Assembly (NCBI RefSeq): GCF_030056705.1 | Contig: NZ_JASHIC010000005.1 | Span: forward strand, 62,001 to 126,000 | Direction of reading: 5' to 3' | Length of the DNA: 64,000 bases | Source of the DNA: Flectobacillus longus | Lineage (GTDB): Bacteria > Bacteroidota > Bacteroidia > Cytophagales > Spirosomataceae | Part shown: positions 17,196-27,127 of the stretch, piece by piece | Numbering within the stretch: the stretch's first letter is position 1 | Layout: each line of letters begins with the position of its first letter | Notes under the pieces: generated by a model | What the model saw: the letters and a program-made list of their open reading frames with translations, nothing else | Database searches by the model: none | Told to the model about the DNA's origin: nothing | Translations under genes and position numbers: made by a program

Positions 17196-18065
17196 ATGCT
17201 ACACTCATTATCAATTGGATTTTACCTCACTGTACTTTTTACGCTCATTGGATATATTGTCCAAATCTTCTCGTTTATTCCCATAAAAAAACTCATAGAA
17301 GAGTTTGATTGGAGAGAAAAACTAATACAAGTACTTTTGGGCACTCTATTTTTTACTGGTCTTCTTGAATTACTAGCTGTCACTGGGAATATACCTACCT
17401 TTATTTCGATTATTTTCTCTATAATAGCCTCTTCCTTTTTGATTAATTTCAACTTTCTAATATTCCCTATTATTATCCTTTTGAGAAAAAGTAAATACAC
17501 TCCCGCATTCGAATATGAGAAATGGGCTCGTGAAACGATCGATTCAACCTTAAAAATCAAAGTTCTTAAGAGTTCTATCGTAAATGCTTACGCTACTGGT
17601 ATTTTACCTCAACATAAAGTGATATTGCTTACTGACAAAATGCTTGGCTCTATGGAGGAAAAGGATATTAAAAATCTTATTTATCACGAGTATGGACATT
17701 TAAAATACCATCATTTATTCTGGATGTATTTGATACAACTTGTATGTACTACAGGAGCTTGCTTAGGGTATTTTTATCTTTCAAAAATGTTAGGAGGAAA
17801 CTACAATGGTTGGATAGTTGGTATGAACGGAGGGTTTTGGGGTGGTGTGACGGTTGTCCTAGCAGGAATATTACAAAAAAGATTAGAACATCAGGCAGAT
17901 AAATTTGCAGCTGAAAGTGTCGGAAGGGATGCTTATGCTGAAACCTTACAAAACCTAAATATTGCTACTAATAGAGGCTTAGAAAAAGAAAGCATATATT
18001 ATCCGACTCTTTTTAATCGAATAAGATATGCTTGTGGTGAAGAGTTCGCAAATAAAAAGCTCTAG
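17196..18065 (+). CDS. M48-family zinc metallopeptidase, membrane-bound
   Basis: About 289 residues from the ATG at 17196. An in-frame start at 17121 would leave only 14 bases to the divergent photolyase start and adds a non-hydrophobic stretch, so I prefer the internal ATG. Several hydrophobic segments form an N-terminal membrane region. The zinc site is HEYGH within IYHEYGHLKYHH, with the third ligand Glu in EHQADKFAAES. This arrangement, HEXXH followed by membrane helices and then ExxAD, is M48 (HtpX/Ste24-like). Substrate unknown; M48 enzymes often act in envelope quality control. The stop codon lies inside the terminator stem. Confidence 0.88.
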   Translation: MLHSLSIGFYLTVLFTLIGYIVQIFSFIPIKKLIEEFDWREKLIQVLLGTLFFTGLLELLAVTGNIPTFISIIFSIIASSFLINFNFLIFPIIILLRKSKYTPAFEYEKWARETIDSTLKIKVLKSSIVNAYATGILPQHKVILLTDKMLGSMEEKDIKNLIYHEYGHLKYHHLFWMYLIQLVCTTGACLGYFYLSKMLGGNYNGWIVGMNGGFWGGVTVVLAGILQKRLEHQADKFAAESVGRDAYAETLQNLNIATNRGLEKESIYYPTLFNRIRYACGEEFANKKL

Positions 18066-18088
18066 TACCATAAGGAACTAGAGCTTTT
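18055..18088. terminator. Bidirectional terminator hairpin
   Basis: AAAAGCTCTAGT pairs perfectly with ACTAGAGCTTTT around ten bases. It sits between the convergent M48 gene and sdhB and contains the M48 stop codon. Confidence 0.8.
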
Positions 18089-18107
18089 AAAAATATTAGT
18101 ATTCGAC

Positions 18108-18875
18108 TTACTCGTGTTCTTTTGATGCCAATACTGCCCCAAAGTATTCACGGTTCATACGAGCGATGTTTTCCAACGAGATACCTTTTGGACATTCAGC
18201 TTCACAAGCACCTGTGTTTGTACAAGCACCAAAACCTTCTACGTCCATTTGAGCAACCATTTTCTCAGCACGCATTTCACGTTCAGCTTGACCTTGTGGT
18301 AACAATGCTAATTGTGAAATTTTAGCTGAAGTAAACAACATGGCAGAAGCATTTTTACAAGCTGCTACACAAGCACCACAACCAATACAAGCTGCTGCTG
18401 CAAATGCCTCATCTGCTTTTTCTTTTGCGATTGGCAATGCGTTAGCATCTTGAGCATTACCAGTGTTTATCGACACAAAACCACCCGCAGAGATAATACG
18501 GTCGAATGACGAACGGTTTACAGTTAAGTCTTTAATTACTGGGAATGCTGCTGCTCTCCAAGGTTCAACAGTAATAGTATCGCCAGATTTGAACGAACGC
18601 ATGTGCAATTGACAAGTAGTTACACCACGGTTTGGACCGTGAGGACTACCGTTGATATACATCGAGCACATACCACAAATACCTTCACGGCAGTCATGGT
18701 CGAAAGCGATTGGTTCTTGACCGTCGTTAATTAATCTTTCATTAAGAACGTCGAACATTTCAAGGAATGACATATCCTCAGAAATTCCTTTTACGTCATA
18801 ATTTTCGAAGTTTCCTTCTGTGTTAGTATTTTTTTGACGCCACACCTTAAGCGTCAAGTTCATATTTCCTTCCAT
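18108..18875 (-). CDS. sdhB: Succinate dehydrogenase/fumarate reductase iron-sulfur subunit
   Basis: 255 residues. It relays electrons between the flavoprotein SdhA and quinone. The [2Fe-2S] ligands are in [10 protein letters not shown] and the later Cys of TTCQLH; the [4Fe-4S] site is [11 protein letters not shown], and further cluster Cys are in [14 protein letters not shown]. The operon order sdhC-sdhA-sdhB and protein type match Bacteroidota. It is separated from sdhA by 503 bases containing a broken four-helix-bundle gene, an unusual interruption. Translation may start at residue 1 or 5. Confidence 0.96.
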   Translation of the reverse strand: MEGNMNLTLKVWRQKNTNTEGNFENYDVKGISEDMSFLEMFDVLNERLINDGQEPIAFDHDCREGICGMCSMYINGSPHGPNRGVTTCQLHMRSFKSGDTITVEPWRAAAFPVIKDLTVNRSSFDRIISAGGFVSINTGNAQDANALPIAKEKADEAFAAAACIGCGACVAACKNASAMLFTSAKISQLALLPQGQAEREMRAEKMVAQMDVEGFGACTNTGACEAECPKGISLENIARMNREYFGAVLASKEHE

Positions 18876-18886
18876 TTTGATACAAT

Positions 18887-18917
18887 TTGAAGATTTGAAA
18901 ATTTGAAGATTTGAAAA
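18887..18917. repeat. AT-rich repeat of ATTTGAAGATTTGAAA type
   Basis: Two adjacent copies of ATTTGAAGATTTGAAA lie between sdhB and the broken four-helix-bundle gene. The related 34-bp unit lies on the other flank (19350-19383), in complementary orientation. Confidence 0.65.
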
Positions 18918-18923
18918 TAGAAT

Positions 18924-19295
18924 CTATTCAAAGTTTTTGCTAGACTCTACTTTAGCACTACTAATAATCCGAGTTAGAATTCGAATTATCTGAGTTAATT
19001 CTTCAATGATAACTTGTTTTGGTTGTGGGTAGGTCTCAGATAGTTCACAAAGCTTTAGCTAATAGCTAGTTTCATCAGCTTCTTTGGCTGCAATTTTCAT
19101 TTTGTGAATGAAATCTGCTTTGCTTTCTGCATTTTGAGTTTCCCAAACATTAGCTCCTATAGATGTGCCTGCTTTCAAGAGCTGATTAGCAATGACAAAT
19201 TTCTTTTGGAGTTCTAATTGCTCACTGAATTTGATGATTTCAATTGAAAATGAAAGCGTTTTGTCGACGATGAGATTAGATTTATTATTCTGCAT
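18924..19295 (-). pseudogene. Four-helix-bundle (23S rRNA intervening-sequence, S23-type) protein, amber-interrupted
   Basis: Reading from the ATG at 19295, 78 codons match the S23/four-helix-bundle family: KTLSFSIEIIKFSEQL, NQLLKAGTSIGANVWE, AESKADFIHKMKIAAKEADET. A TAG at 19061-19059 then stops the frame, but the same frame stays open for 44 more codons (LKLCELSETYP..., VIIEELTQIIRILTRIISSAK) to a natural stop at 18924. That gives 123 residues, the family's normal length. The family normally has Trp at the TAG position (ADETxYWL), so a single TGG to TAG change explains the break. It lies between sdhA and sdhB on their strand. Suppression or read-through cannot be excluded. Confidence 0.85.
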
Positions 19296-19349
19296 AATAC
19301 TTGTAGGAGAGAAATGGTATGTTCAAACCTACAAGTAATCTTTTCATTT

Positions 19350-19383
19350 TCAAATTTTCAAATCATCAAATTTTCAAATTATT
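19350..19383. repeat. 34-bp AT-rich repeat, copy 2
   Basis: Exact copy of 14701-14734. It overlaps the stop codon and last codon of sdhA, so the repeat may have supplied the present end of the gene. Confidence 0.8.
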
Positions 19384-21367
19384 TATAGCTACGTTGTGCA
19401 ATTTTGATGTTTTCGTACACTAGCTCCTCTTTGTGTAATTCGTAGTCAGAATCGCCTTTGTATTCCCATGCAGCTACGTAAGCGTAGTTTTCGTCATCAC
19501 GTTTTGCTTCGCCTTCTTCAGTTTGGAATTCTTCACGGAAGTGACCACCACATGATTCGTTACGGTTCAAGGCATCGATACACATCAATTCACCAAGCTC
19601 TAAGAAGTCAGCTACACGAGCAGCTTTCTCTAATTCAGGGTTAAATTCATTAGCATCACCAGGAATACGTACGTTTGACCAGAATTCTTTGCGAAGCGCT
19701 TTGATTTCTTCGATCGCTTCTTTCAAACCAGCCTCGTTACGAGCCATACCGCATTTATCCCACATAATTAAACCTAATTTCTTGTGGTAATAATCAACTG
19801 ATTTAGTTCCTTTGATAGACATCAGTTGGTCGATAGTGTCTTGAACAGCTTTCTCTGCTGCAACGAACTCAGGCGCATCTGTTGGAATTGCTTTTGTACG
19901 AATATCTCCAGACAAATAAGCACCAATTGTATATGGAATTACGAAATAACCATCAGCCAAACCTTGCATCAAGGCAGAAGCTCCCAAGCGGTTTGCACCG
20001 TGATCTGAGAAGTTTGCTTCACCTAAAGCATAAAGACCTGGTACTGTAGTCATCAAGTTGTAATCTACCCAAAGTCCACCCATTGTGTAGTGAACCGCAG
20101 GATAAATACGCATTGGCACTTCGTAAGGGTCTTCACCAGTAATTTGTTTGTACATGTCAAACAAGTTACCATATTTCTCTTTCACAACTTCTTTACCCAT
20201 TACTTGTAGCTCTTCTGTGCTAGCATTGTGCATACCTCTCTTAGTAGCTTCACCACGTCCATAACGTAAGATAGCTGCTGCAAAATCAAGGTAAACAGCT
20301 TTTTTAGAAGCACCTACACCATAACCTTCATCACAACGTTCTTTAGCTGCACGAGAAGCAATATCACGAGGTACTAAGTTACCAAACGCAGGATAACGAC
20401 GCTCTAAGTAGTAATCACGTTCGTCTTCAGGAATTTGTGCTGCTGGACGGTTATCATCTCTCTTTTTAGGAACCCAGATACGACCATCATTACGCAATGA
20501 TTCTGACATCAATGTCAATTTCGATTGGTGATCTCCAGATACTGGAATACAAGTAGGGTGGATTTGAGTGTAACAAGGGTTACCAAAGAATGCACCTTTT
20601 TTGTGCGCTTTCCAAGCGGCTGTTACGTTCGAGCCCATTGCGTTGGTCGACAAATAGAATACGTTTCCGTATCCACCTGTACACAACAACACCGCGTGAC
20701 CGAAGTGACGTTCTAATTTACCAGAAATCAAATCACGAGCAATGATACCACGAGCTTTGCCGTCAACCATTACTACGTCCATCATTTCATGGCGAGTAAA
20801 CATTTCTACGTTACCTAAACCAACCTGACGTTGTAATGCCGAATAAGCACCCAACAACAATTGTTGACCAGTTTGACCCGCAGCATAGAACGTACGTTGT
20901 ACTTGAGTACCCCCGAAAGAACGGTTTGATAACAAACCACCGTACTCACGAGCAAAAGGTACACCTTGCGCCACGCATTGGTCGATAATACTACCTGATA
21001 CTTCAGATAGACGGTGAACGTTAGCTTCTCTTGCACGGTAGTCACCACCTTTGATAGTATCATAGAAAAGACGATACACAGAGTCACCGTCGTTTTGGTA
21101 GTTTTTAGCAGCGTTAACACCACCCTGTGCAGCAATAGAGTGAGCACGACGAGGAGAATCTTGAAAACAGAAAGCTTTTACTTTGTATCCCATTTCGGCC
21201 AAAGAAGCAGCTGCCGAAGCACCCGCCAAACCTGTACCTACTACGATGATTTCGATATTCCGCTTGTTTGCGGGGTTTACTAATGGTACTGTCGAACGGT
21301 ATTTTGTCCATTTATCCGACAGTTGTCCATCAGGGATTTTAGCATCTAATCTTGGTGAAGTTGCCAT
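19379..21367 (-). CDS. sdhA: Succinate dehydrogenase/fumarate reductase flavoprotein subunit
   Basis: 662 residues. It oxidises succinate to fumarate (or the reverse) with covalently bound FAD. Visible features: the dinucleotide-binding [39 protein letters not shown] with the His that carries FAD, the active-site region [10 protein letters not shown], and [17 protein letters not shown] near the C-terminal half. The long subunit with an extended C terminus is the type found with single-subunit cytochrome b. sdhC lies 70 bases upstream. The 3' end overlaps the AT-rich repeat at 19350-19383. Confidence 0.97.
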   Translation of the reverse strand: MATSPRLDAKIPDGQLSDKWTKYRSTVPLVNPANKRNIEIIVVGTGLAGASAAASLAEMGYKVKAFCFQDSPRRAHSIAAQGGVNAAKNYQNDGDSVYRLFYDTIKGGDYRAREANVHRLSEVSGSIIDQCVAQGVPFAREYGGLLSNRSFGGTQVQRTFYAAGQTGQQLLLGAYSALQRQVGLGNVEMFTRHEMMDVVMVDGKARGIIARDLISGKLERHFGHAVLLCTGGYGNVFYLSTNAMGSNVTAAWKAHKKGAFFGNPCYTQIHPTCIPVSGDHQSKLTLMSESLRNDGRIWVPKKRDDNRPAAQIPEDERDYYLERRYPAFGNLVPRDIASRAAKERCDEGYGVGASKKAVYLDFAAAILRYGRGEATKRGMHNASTEELQVMGKEVVKEKYGNLFDMYKQITGEDPYEVPMRIYPAVHYTMGGLWVDYNLMTTVPGLYALGEANFSDHGANRLGASALMQGLADGYFVIPYTIGAYLSGDIRTKAIPTDAPEFVAAEKAVQDTIDQLMSIKGTKSVDYYHKKLGLIMWDKCGMARNEAGLKEAIEEIKALRKEFWSNVRIPGDANEFNPELEKAARVADFLELGELMCIDALNRNESCGGHFREEFQTEEGEAKRDDENYAYVAAWEYKGDSDYELHKEELVYENIKIAQRSYK

Positions 21368-21437
21368 AACTTAAGAATTATGTAATGAAAAAAGTTATTA
21401 GATATAGTGTTGTTAAAATTTAACAAACAGCTATGAA

Positions 21438-22106
21438 CTATTTAATAAGTCCTAAATGCATTGCGATTGGCATTGCAGCAAACACAACTGGAATGATAAT
21501 AGCAAACCAACATCCAAATGATTTTACAAACGGAGTGTATTTAGGGTGATTCCATCCAAGTGATTGGAATGCACTTTGAACACCATGTAATAAATGGTAA
21601 GCCAAAGAAATACAACCAACAACATACACAATTACAGGTACTGGGCTAGCAAAAACCTCTTGCATTTCTTGGAATAGTGTTTTTTGACCACCAGTAATTA
21701 CGTCTGTAAAACGGCTTACTACCCAAAAATGCTTTAAGTGCATCACTAAGAAAAGTAATAATAATGTACCCAATAAACCCATTGAGCGAGAGTACCATGT
21801 GCTATTATCTTTTGATACAACAGCATATTGTACAGGGCGTTTCTTCTTGTTAGCCGACCACAACATCAAACCGTCTATGATGTGAGCAATTAAGCCTACA
21901 AATAATCCGATTTCAGCAGTACGGATGAAAAAGTTTTTAGCCATAAATTCTGCGGCCTCATTGAAGGTTTCGCCTCCGTCATTCAAAAAAATGCACGCAT
22001 TGATACCACAATGGACGAGAAGGAAGGCTACCAACGATAAGCCTGTTATCGCCATGATGAGCTTTCGGCCCAACGAACTTGATAATGTTTTTGTTACCCA
22101 AGACAT
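21438..22106 (-). CDS. sdhC: Succinate dehydrogenase/fumarate reductase cytochrome b subunit
   Basis: 222 residues with about five hydrophobic membrane helices. Conserved His residues in LLVHCGIN, LIAHIIDGL, MHLKHFW and YHLLHGVQSAFQ are suited to bind two b-type haems. The single long subunit, with no SdhD, is the Bacteroidota/Wolinella FrdC-like type. It is the first gene of sdhCAB. A promoter fits at 22229-22260, and a 12-bp hairpin lies in the leader at 22161-22190. Confidence 0.94.
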   Translation of the reverse strand: MSWVTKTLSSSLGRKLIMAITGLSLVAFLLVHCGINACIFLNDGGETFNEAAEFMAKNFFIRTAEIGLFVGLIAHIIDGLMLWSANKKKRPVQYAVVSKDNSTWYSRSMGLLGTLLLLFLVMHLKHFWVVSRFTDVITGGQKTLFQEMQEVFASPVPVIVYVVGCISLAYHLLHGVQSAFQSLGWNHPKYTPFVKSFGCWFAIIIPVVFAAMPIAMHLGLIK

Positions 22107-22160
22107 TTTTTTATAAGTTATTGGTTGTTAATTAGTTAACAATTAATAGGGCTGGTTCTT

Positions 22161-22190
22161 AATCCATATAAAAAAAACTTTATATGGATT
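22161..22190 (-). promoter_or_regulatory. Hairpin in the sdhC leader
   Basis: AATCCATATAAA pairs perfectly with TTTATATGGATT around six bases, between the predicted sdhC promoter and its start codon. It has no T tract in the right place, so it is more likely a leader-stability or regulatory structure than a terminator. Confidence 0.45.
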
Positions 22191-22228
22191 AATTGCTATT
22201 AACTATTAATTAGTTGAAAAATTGAACC

Positions 22229-22260
22229 CAAAACTACAATTGAATCACCTGTCAATCAAA
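22229..22260 (-). promoter_or_regulatory. Promoter of sdhCAB
   Basis: On the minus strand TTTG (22260-22257) is followed after 20 bases by TAGTTTTG (22236-22229), matching the Bacteroidota -33/-7 consensus. It lies about 120 bases before the sdhC start. Confidence 0.65.
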
Positions 22261-22570
22261 TAATCTATAAGATTTTAGCAATTATTTATAATCTTTCTAC
22301 GTTTTTGTACTGTATTATTGGATTTAGCCAACGATTTAGGAATTGTACCAACCAATCGGTTTTACTATAATTAACGATACTTTGGAGGGTCTTTCATGGG
22401 ATTTCTGTATTTAGTTCACTTTCCCAACTTTGTGTTTGATTTTTTTGTTTTGTTAGTTGTAAAAAAAATTATTCTCTAAATTGTGCCAGTAAAGTGTGTA
22501 GGCCAGTAATCAATACCTTATACCAAGGCTTTTGAAGAGGCTGTCCTCAAAACTTTTTATTCACTAACGT

Positions 22571-25414
22571 ATGAGACCAAACTTTATCTACATTCTCATT
22601 TTTACCTTTTTTGTAGGCCTTTTTTCATTTCATTCCGCAAGGGCAACCCACATGAAAGGGGGCGAAATTACTGTACGTCGTGTATCGAGTACCGCTCTTA
22701 CTTACGAATTTACCCTCACGATATATTGCGAAAATAACGTGGCTTGGCAGCAACAGCGCGAAGTCCTTTTTTGCTTTGGGGATGGGCTCGGCTCTCAATG
22801 GGCGCCTCGTTCCAATGGAAATGGCTTAGGCGAAGATATTGGTAACGGTACTATGAAAGGGATTTATAAAGTTACCTATACTTATGCAGCGCCAAGTATT
22901 TATAAGGTAAACGTCGGTATCGAAAACCGTAATGCTAATGTTCGGAATATCCCTAATTCGGATATGGTGGGCTTTTATGTCGAAACTGTATTTAAAATAG
23001 ACCCAGGTTTGGGACTTAATTCAACGCCTCTGTTGATGAACCCTGCGGTAGACCTTACAGCGGTGGTTGGACAAAAGTTTATTCATAATCCCAATGCAGT
23101 AGATATTGAAGGCGATAGCTTGGCTTATCGTCTAATCGACTGTCGTACAGGTTTACAAACTACTTGTACTGGACGTGGTAATGCTATAGCTGGTTTTCGC
23201 CAGCCTAACTTGGTAGCAGCTACTTCATCTAGCTTTACCATCAATAGCCGTACAGGTGATTTGATTTGGAATGTACCTCAAGAAACGGGTCTCTACAACT
23301 GTGCATTTATCATTGAAGAATGGCGGAATGGGGTAAAAATATCGGAGACTGTTCGTGATATGCAAATTGAGGTAAAAGACGCCGATAACAAGGCTCCTAT
23401 TATCAAAGTGCCAGATGATATATGCGTGGAGGCTGGAACATTTATTCAGCAAAATGTTACTGCTGATGATACTCCTTCTAGTACTGGACGTAAAGACCAA
23501 TTGAATTTGTATTCGACAGGGTCTGTTTATAGACCAACCGACGGAACGGCCTATTTTGCTCAACCTTATGCTACATTTACGGCTACCAATCCTTCAAATC
23601 CTATTGCTACTGGGGTATTTAGGTGGCAGACAAGCTGCGCACACATACGAGAGCAAGCCTATGATATTCTCTTTAAAGTAGAGGATGTTCCTCCAAGTAG
23701 GGTCGGAAGTACCATACCAAAATTAGTTGATAGTAAAATTTGGAAAGTAAAAATTGTAGCTCCAAGGGTCAAAAACCTAAAAGCTACTGGCGATGCTGGT
23801 AATAAGGCTATTACTTTGACTTGGGATGCATATTCGTGTCAAAATGCAGGAGCAGAGTTAATCATTTACCGTAAACAAGGTTGTGATAATTTTGTGCCAG
23901 ATGTTTGTCAAACAGGTATTCCTGCGGGCTTGGGCTATGTCGAAATTGGGAGAGTACCTATCAACGCTACTACCTATATAGATAACAATGGCTTGAAACG
24001 TGATACTGATTATAGCTACCGTATAGTTGCATCTTTTGCAGCGCCTTCGGGTGGTAAAAGTGTATCGTCAGATCAAGTTTGTCTGAAATTAGAAGCACAA
24101 GTACCTGTTATTACCAATGTGACAGTAGACAAAACTTCTGCTACTCAAGGGGAAATTACGGTAAAATGGACTCGTCCAATTGATTTTAAACCAGAGCAAT
24201 TCAAAGGACCATATCAGTATCGTTTGTTCCGTGCTACTGGCTTGACGGGTACGTCTTTTGCTCAAGTAGGAGCAAACATTAATACCGATTTATCTGGAAC
24301 AGTAGCTGATACTGTATTTGTTGATAAAAACCTCAATACACAAGATAATGCTTATCGTTATCGCTTGCTATTTTATTATACAAGCGCTACAGGGTTGACT
24401 TTATTGGATAGCACAGAAGCTGCTTCTAGTGTGCGTTTGACAACAACAGCAGATGTTCGTAAAGTAGTATTAACTTGGCAAGCAAATACGCCTTGGTCTA
24501 ACGATAACCAAACGCATCGTGTGTATCGCGAAACTCGCCCAGGTTCAGGAGTATTTACCCGTATTGCCGATGTAACCGTGCAAGGAGCATCTACTTATAC
24601 CTTTACAGATGACGGACAAGATAAGATTGCTTCTGATGGTAGCTTCCCAGTGAAAATGTCGCCAGATTCATCGTATTGTTATAAGGTGGAAACAGTAGGC
24701 TCGTACAATTCGACCAAAATCAAACCTAGTTTGCTGAATAACTTCTCACAGATTAGTTGTGCAACGCCAAAAAGTGATTTAATTCCTTGTCCGCCAGTAC
24801 TCAACATCGACCTTTTAGATTGTGATGCTTACACAAAAGATAATAGCAATTGTAATCAAACGACTTTTGAGAATAAGCTTACATGGACAGATGCAACTGG
24901 AGCTAACTGTGATAAAGATATTGTAAAATATACTTTGTATTATGCGTCTGGACCAGATGGTGCATTTACGAAAATTGCAGATATTACCACACCGAATCCT
25001 CCAGCACACAACTATACGCATACCAAAACGGATTCGTATATGGGATGTTATTATGTTACTGCCACCAATAAGTACGGAACCGAAAGTACTCGTAGTAATG
25101 TAGTTTGTAAAGATAATTGTCCTAGTTTCTCATTGCCAAATGTCTTTACGCCAAATGGAGATGGCAAAAATGATATCTTCCAAGCATTAAAATGCCCACG
25201 TTTTGTTCAAGAAGTGACTATTTCGATTTATAATAGAAACGGACAAAAAGTGTATGACTACACAGGTCCAAAACTTGAATGGGACGGTCGCGATAGTGCT
25301 GGTAATGACTCTCCTTCTGGAACTTATTTCTATAATTGTTCTGTAAAATTCCTGACGTTAGATGCCGCTAAAAATAGCTTAACACTAAAAGGATATATTG
25401 AGCTAATAAAATAA
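22571..25414 (+). CDS. Secreted multidomain protein with gliding-type (CHU_C) T9SS C-terminal domain
   Basis: 947 residues. A signal peptide (about 1-25, ending SARATH) is followed by an N-terminal region starting MKGGEITVRR, common at the start of large Cytophagales secreted proteins, then fibronectin-type-III-like modules in the middle (ITLTWDAYSCQNAG, EITVKWTRP, VVLTWQAN). The last 95 residues form the CHU_C/gliding-motility-associated domain: LPNVFTPNGDGKNDIFQ, ISIYNRNGQKVYDY, WDGRDSAGNDSPSGTYFY. This domain is a type B type-IX-secretion signal, so the protein should be exported and displayed at the surface. Function is probably structural or adhesive. A hairpin follows. Confidence 0.93.
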   Translation: MRPNFIYILIFTFFVGLFSFHSARATHMKGGEITVRRVSSTALTYEFTLTIYCENNVAWQQQREVLFCFGDGLGSQWAPRSNGNGLGEDIGNGTMKGIYKVTYTYAAPSIYKVNVGIENRNANVRNIPNSDMVGFYVETVFKIDPGLGLNSTPLLMNPAVDLTAVVGQKFIHNPNAVDIEGDSLAYRLIDCRTGLQTTCTGRGNAIAGFRQPNLVAATSSSFTINSRTGDLIWNVPQETGLYNCAFIIEEWRNGVKISETVRDMQIEVKDADNKAPIIKVPDDICVEAGTFIQQNVTADDTPSSTGRKDQLNLYSTGSVYRPTDGTAYFAQPYATFTATNPSNPIATGVFRWQTSCAHIREQAYDILFKVEDVPPSRVGSTIPKLVDSKIWKVKIVAPRVKNLKATGDAGNKAITLTWDAYSCQNAGAELIIYRKQGCDNFVPDVCQTGIPAGLGYVEIGRVPINATTYIDNNGLKRDTDYSYRIVASFAAPSGGKSVSSDQVCLKLEAQVPVITNVTVDKTSATQGEITVKWTRPIDFKPEQFKGPYQYRLFRATGLTGTSFAQVGANINTDLSGTVADTVFVDKNLNTQDNAYRYRLLFYYTSATGLTLLDSTEAASSVRLTTTADVRKVVLTWQANTPWSNDNQTHRVYRETRPGSGVFTRIADVTVQGASTYTFTDDGQDKIASDGSFPVKMSPDSSYCYKVETVGSYNSTKIKPSLLNNFSQISCATPKSDLIPCPPVLNIDLLDCDAYTKDNSNCNQTTFENKLTWTDATGANCDKDIVKYTLYYASGPDGAFTKIADITTPNPPAHNYTHTKTDSYMGCYYVTATNKYGTESTRSNVVCKDNCPSFSLPNVFTPNGDGKNDIFQALKCPRFVQEVTISIYNRNGQKVYDYTGPKLEWDGRDSAGNDSPSGTYFYNCSVKFLTLDAAKNSLTLKGYIELIK

Positions 25415-25433
25415 TAATCAAAGAAATACCAAT

Positions 25434-25472
25434 AAAAGACGAGCTTATGGAATACATAGGCTCGTCTTTTTT
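25434..25472 (+). terminator. Terminator hairpin
   Basis: AAAAGACGAGC and TATG pair with CATA and GCTCGTCTTTT, followed by further T. It lies 20 bases after the CHU_C protein stop. Confidence 0.8.
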
Positions 25473-25497
25473 GTTAGATAAAAAATAAAGTTTCTGA

Positions 25498-25923
25498 ATG
25501 ATGAAAAAAGACCCTTCTAAACATCAACCAAACGACCTTATCTTGTTTGATGGGGTGTGTAATTTTTGTAACTCTTCAATCAATTTTGTCATTGACCACG
25601 ATACACAAAAACGGTTCAAATTTGCTTCCTTACAATCTGAGGTGGGACAACAATATTTAGCTCAGTTTTCTCGAAATACAAGCGATTTTGATTCTGTTTT
25701 GCTAATAAAAAATGGACAATTATTTGAAAAATCAGATGCAGCTCTTCAAATCGCCCGGTATCTGGATGGTGCTTGGAAGGGATTATATTTTTTTAGATGG
25801 ATTCCACGGGCGATAAGAGATATCATATACGATTTGATTGCGAAGAATAGATACCGAATTTTCGGAAAATCAGACGCTTGTCGTTTACCAAATCCAGAGA
25901 TTCGTGAAAGGTTTTTAGGCTAG
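25498..25923 (+). CDS. DCC-family (DUF393) thiol-disulfide oxidoreductase-like protein
   Basis: 141 residues. The N terminus carries LILFDGVCNFCNSSINFVID, the DxxCxxC signature that names the DCC family (DUF393), and the rest includes a conserved RFKFASLQS and a C-terminal YRIFGKSDACRLP. The family is predicted to be thioredoxin-fold-like, but its reaction has not been settled as far as I know. No signal peptide. It begins 84 bases after the CHU_C protein gene but is cut off from it by the terminator at 25434-25472. ATG codons at positions 1 and 2 are both usable. Confidence 0.9.
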   Translation: MMKKDPSKHQPNDLILFDGVCNFCNSSINFVIDHDTQKRFKFASLQSEVGQQYLAQFSRNTSDFDSVLLIKNGQLFEKSDAALQIARYLDGAWKGLYFFRWIPRAIRDIIYDLIAKNRYRIFGKSDACRLPNPEIRERFLG

Positions 25924-26138
25924 AATTGGGAGATGTAGAGCATGAAGTAGTATTTTTGCTGACTTCTTTGAAAATATCTTCTACAAGAAGAGCGATTCAG
26001 AGACAGCTATTTGAGAAATATTTTAGGTACTTTTTCTCAGACAATTGTGGTGACAAAACATAAAGCTGATATTAATTTACTAAATTGAGCTTGTTGTTTC
26101 CACTAGAACTAAATCAAATATCACAAAAATTCCCAAGA

Positions 26139-27017
26139 ATGAAAGCATACGTTTTCCCAGGTCAAGGTTCTCAATTCATTGGTATGGGCAAAGACCTTTA
26201 CGAAAAATCAGAATCAGCAAAGGCATTGTTCGAAAAAGCTAACGAAATCTTAGGTTTCAGCATTACAGATGTAATGTTTAACGGAACAGATGAAGAATTA
26301 AAACAAACAAAAGTAACTCAACCTGCTATTTTTCTTCACTCTGTGATTTTGGCAAAAGAAACACCAGATTTTCAGCCTGATATGGTTGCTGGACACTCTC
26401 TAGGTGAGTTTTCTGCCTTGGTTGCTGCTGGAGCTTTGAGCTTTGAAGATGGCTTGGTATTAGTTTCTAAGCGTGCGTTGGCAATGCAAAAGGCTTGTGA
26501 GGCTAATCCTTCGACTATGGCGGCTGTTTTGAATCTCGCAGATAATGTAATCGAAGATATATGTGCTTCAATTGACGATGTTGTGGTAGCTGCCAATTAT
26601 AACTGCCCAGGACAAGTAGTAATTTCAGGTACAAACGAGGGTGTTGCATTGGCTGGTGAAAAATTAAAAGAAGCTGGCGCTAAGCGTGTATTACTTCTGC
26701 CAGTAGGTGGTGCATTCCACTCTCCATTAATGGAGCCTGCTCGTGAAGAATTGGCTGCTGCTATCGAAGCTACAAACTTCAATGCTCCTGTTTGCCCTAT
26801 TTACCAAAACGTAAATGCACAGCCCTCAACCGATGTGGACACAATTAAAGCCAACCTGATTGCTCAGTTGACTGGTGCTGTTAAATGGACTCAGTCTGTA
26901 CAAAATATGGTGGCTGATGGCGCTACCAGCTTTGTAGAGTGTGGCCCTGGTAAAGTCTTACAAGGTTTGGTGAAAAAAATCACACCAACTGCCGAAACAA
27001 GCGGTGTGACACTTTAA
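26139..27017 (+). CDS. fabD: Malonyl-CoA:ACP transacylase
   Basis: 292 residues from the ATG at 26139. An in-frame codon 18 positions upstream is open, but FabD proteins start right at MKAYVFPGQGSQ. It moves malonyl groups from CoA to acyl carrier protein for fatty-acid synthesis. GQGSQ lies at the N terminus, the nucleophile is Ser87 in GHSLGEFSA, the catalytic His is in AFHSPLM, and a C-terminal ECGPGKVLQGL is present. No other fab genes are adjacent, so it is a lone fabD. It is followed by the hairpin at 27024-27060. Confidence 0.95.
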   Translation: MKAYVFPGQGSQFIGMGKDLYEKSESAKALFEKANEILGFSITDVMFNGTDEELKQTKVTQPAIFLHSVILAKETPDFQPDMVAGHSLGEFSALVAAGALSFEDGLVLVSKRALAMQKACEANPSTMAAVLNLADNVIEDICASIDDVVVAANYNCPGQVVISGTNEGVALAGEKLKEAGAKRVLLLPVGGAFHSPLMEPAREELAAAIEATNFNAPVCPIYQNVNAQPSTDVDTIKANLIAQLTGAVKWTQSVQNMVADGATSFVECGPGKVLQGLVKKITPTAETSGVTL

Positions 27018-27023
27018 GAACCG

Positions 27024-27060
27024 TATCAGCGTAAAAAAAATGTTTTTTTTTACGCTGATA
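27024..27060 (+). terminator. Terminator hairpin after fabD
   Basis: TATCAGCGT-A8 pairs perfectly with T8-ACGCTGATA around a three-base loop, giving a 17-bp stem that starts seven bases after the fabD stop. Confidence 0.75.
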
Positions 27061-27127
27061 AACTTCAAATATTCAGTAACTTAAGTAGGGTGATAAAAAA
27101 TTTGTAAGATTTTTTTTGAAAAAGGAC

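Noticed and set aside
20815-21147. Open frame of 110 codons within sdhA on the same strand, in another frame
   Set aside because: It lies wholly inside sdhA, its composition (Val/Leu/Thr runs) is that of a shifted coding frame, and sdhA is certain.
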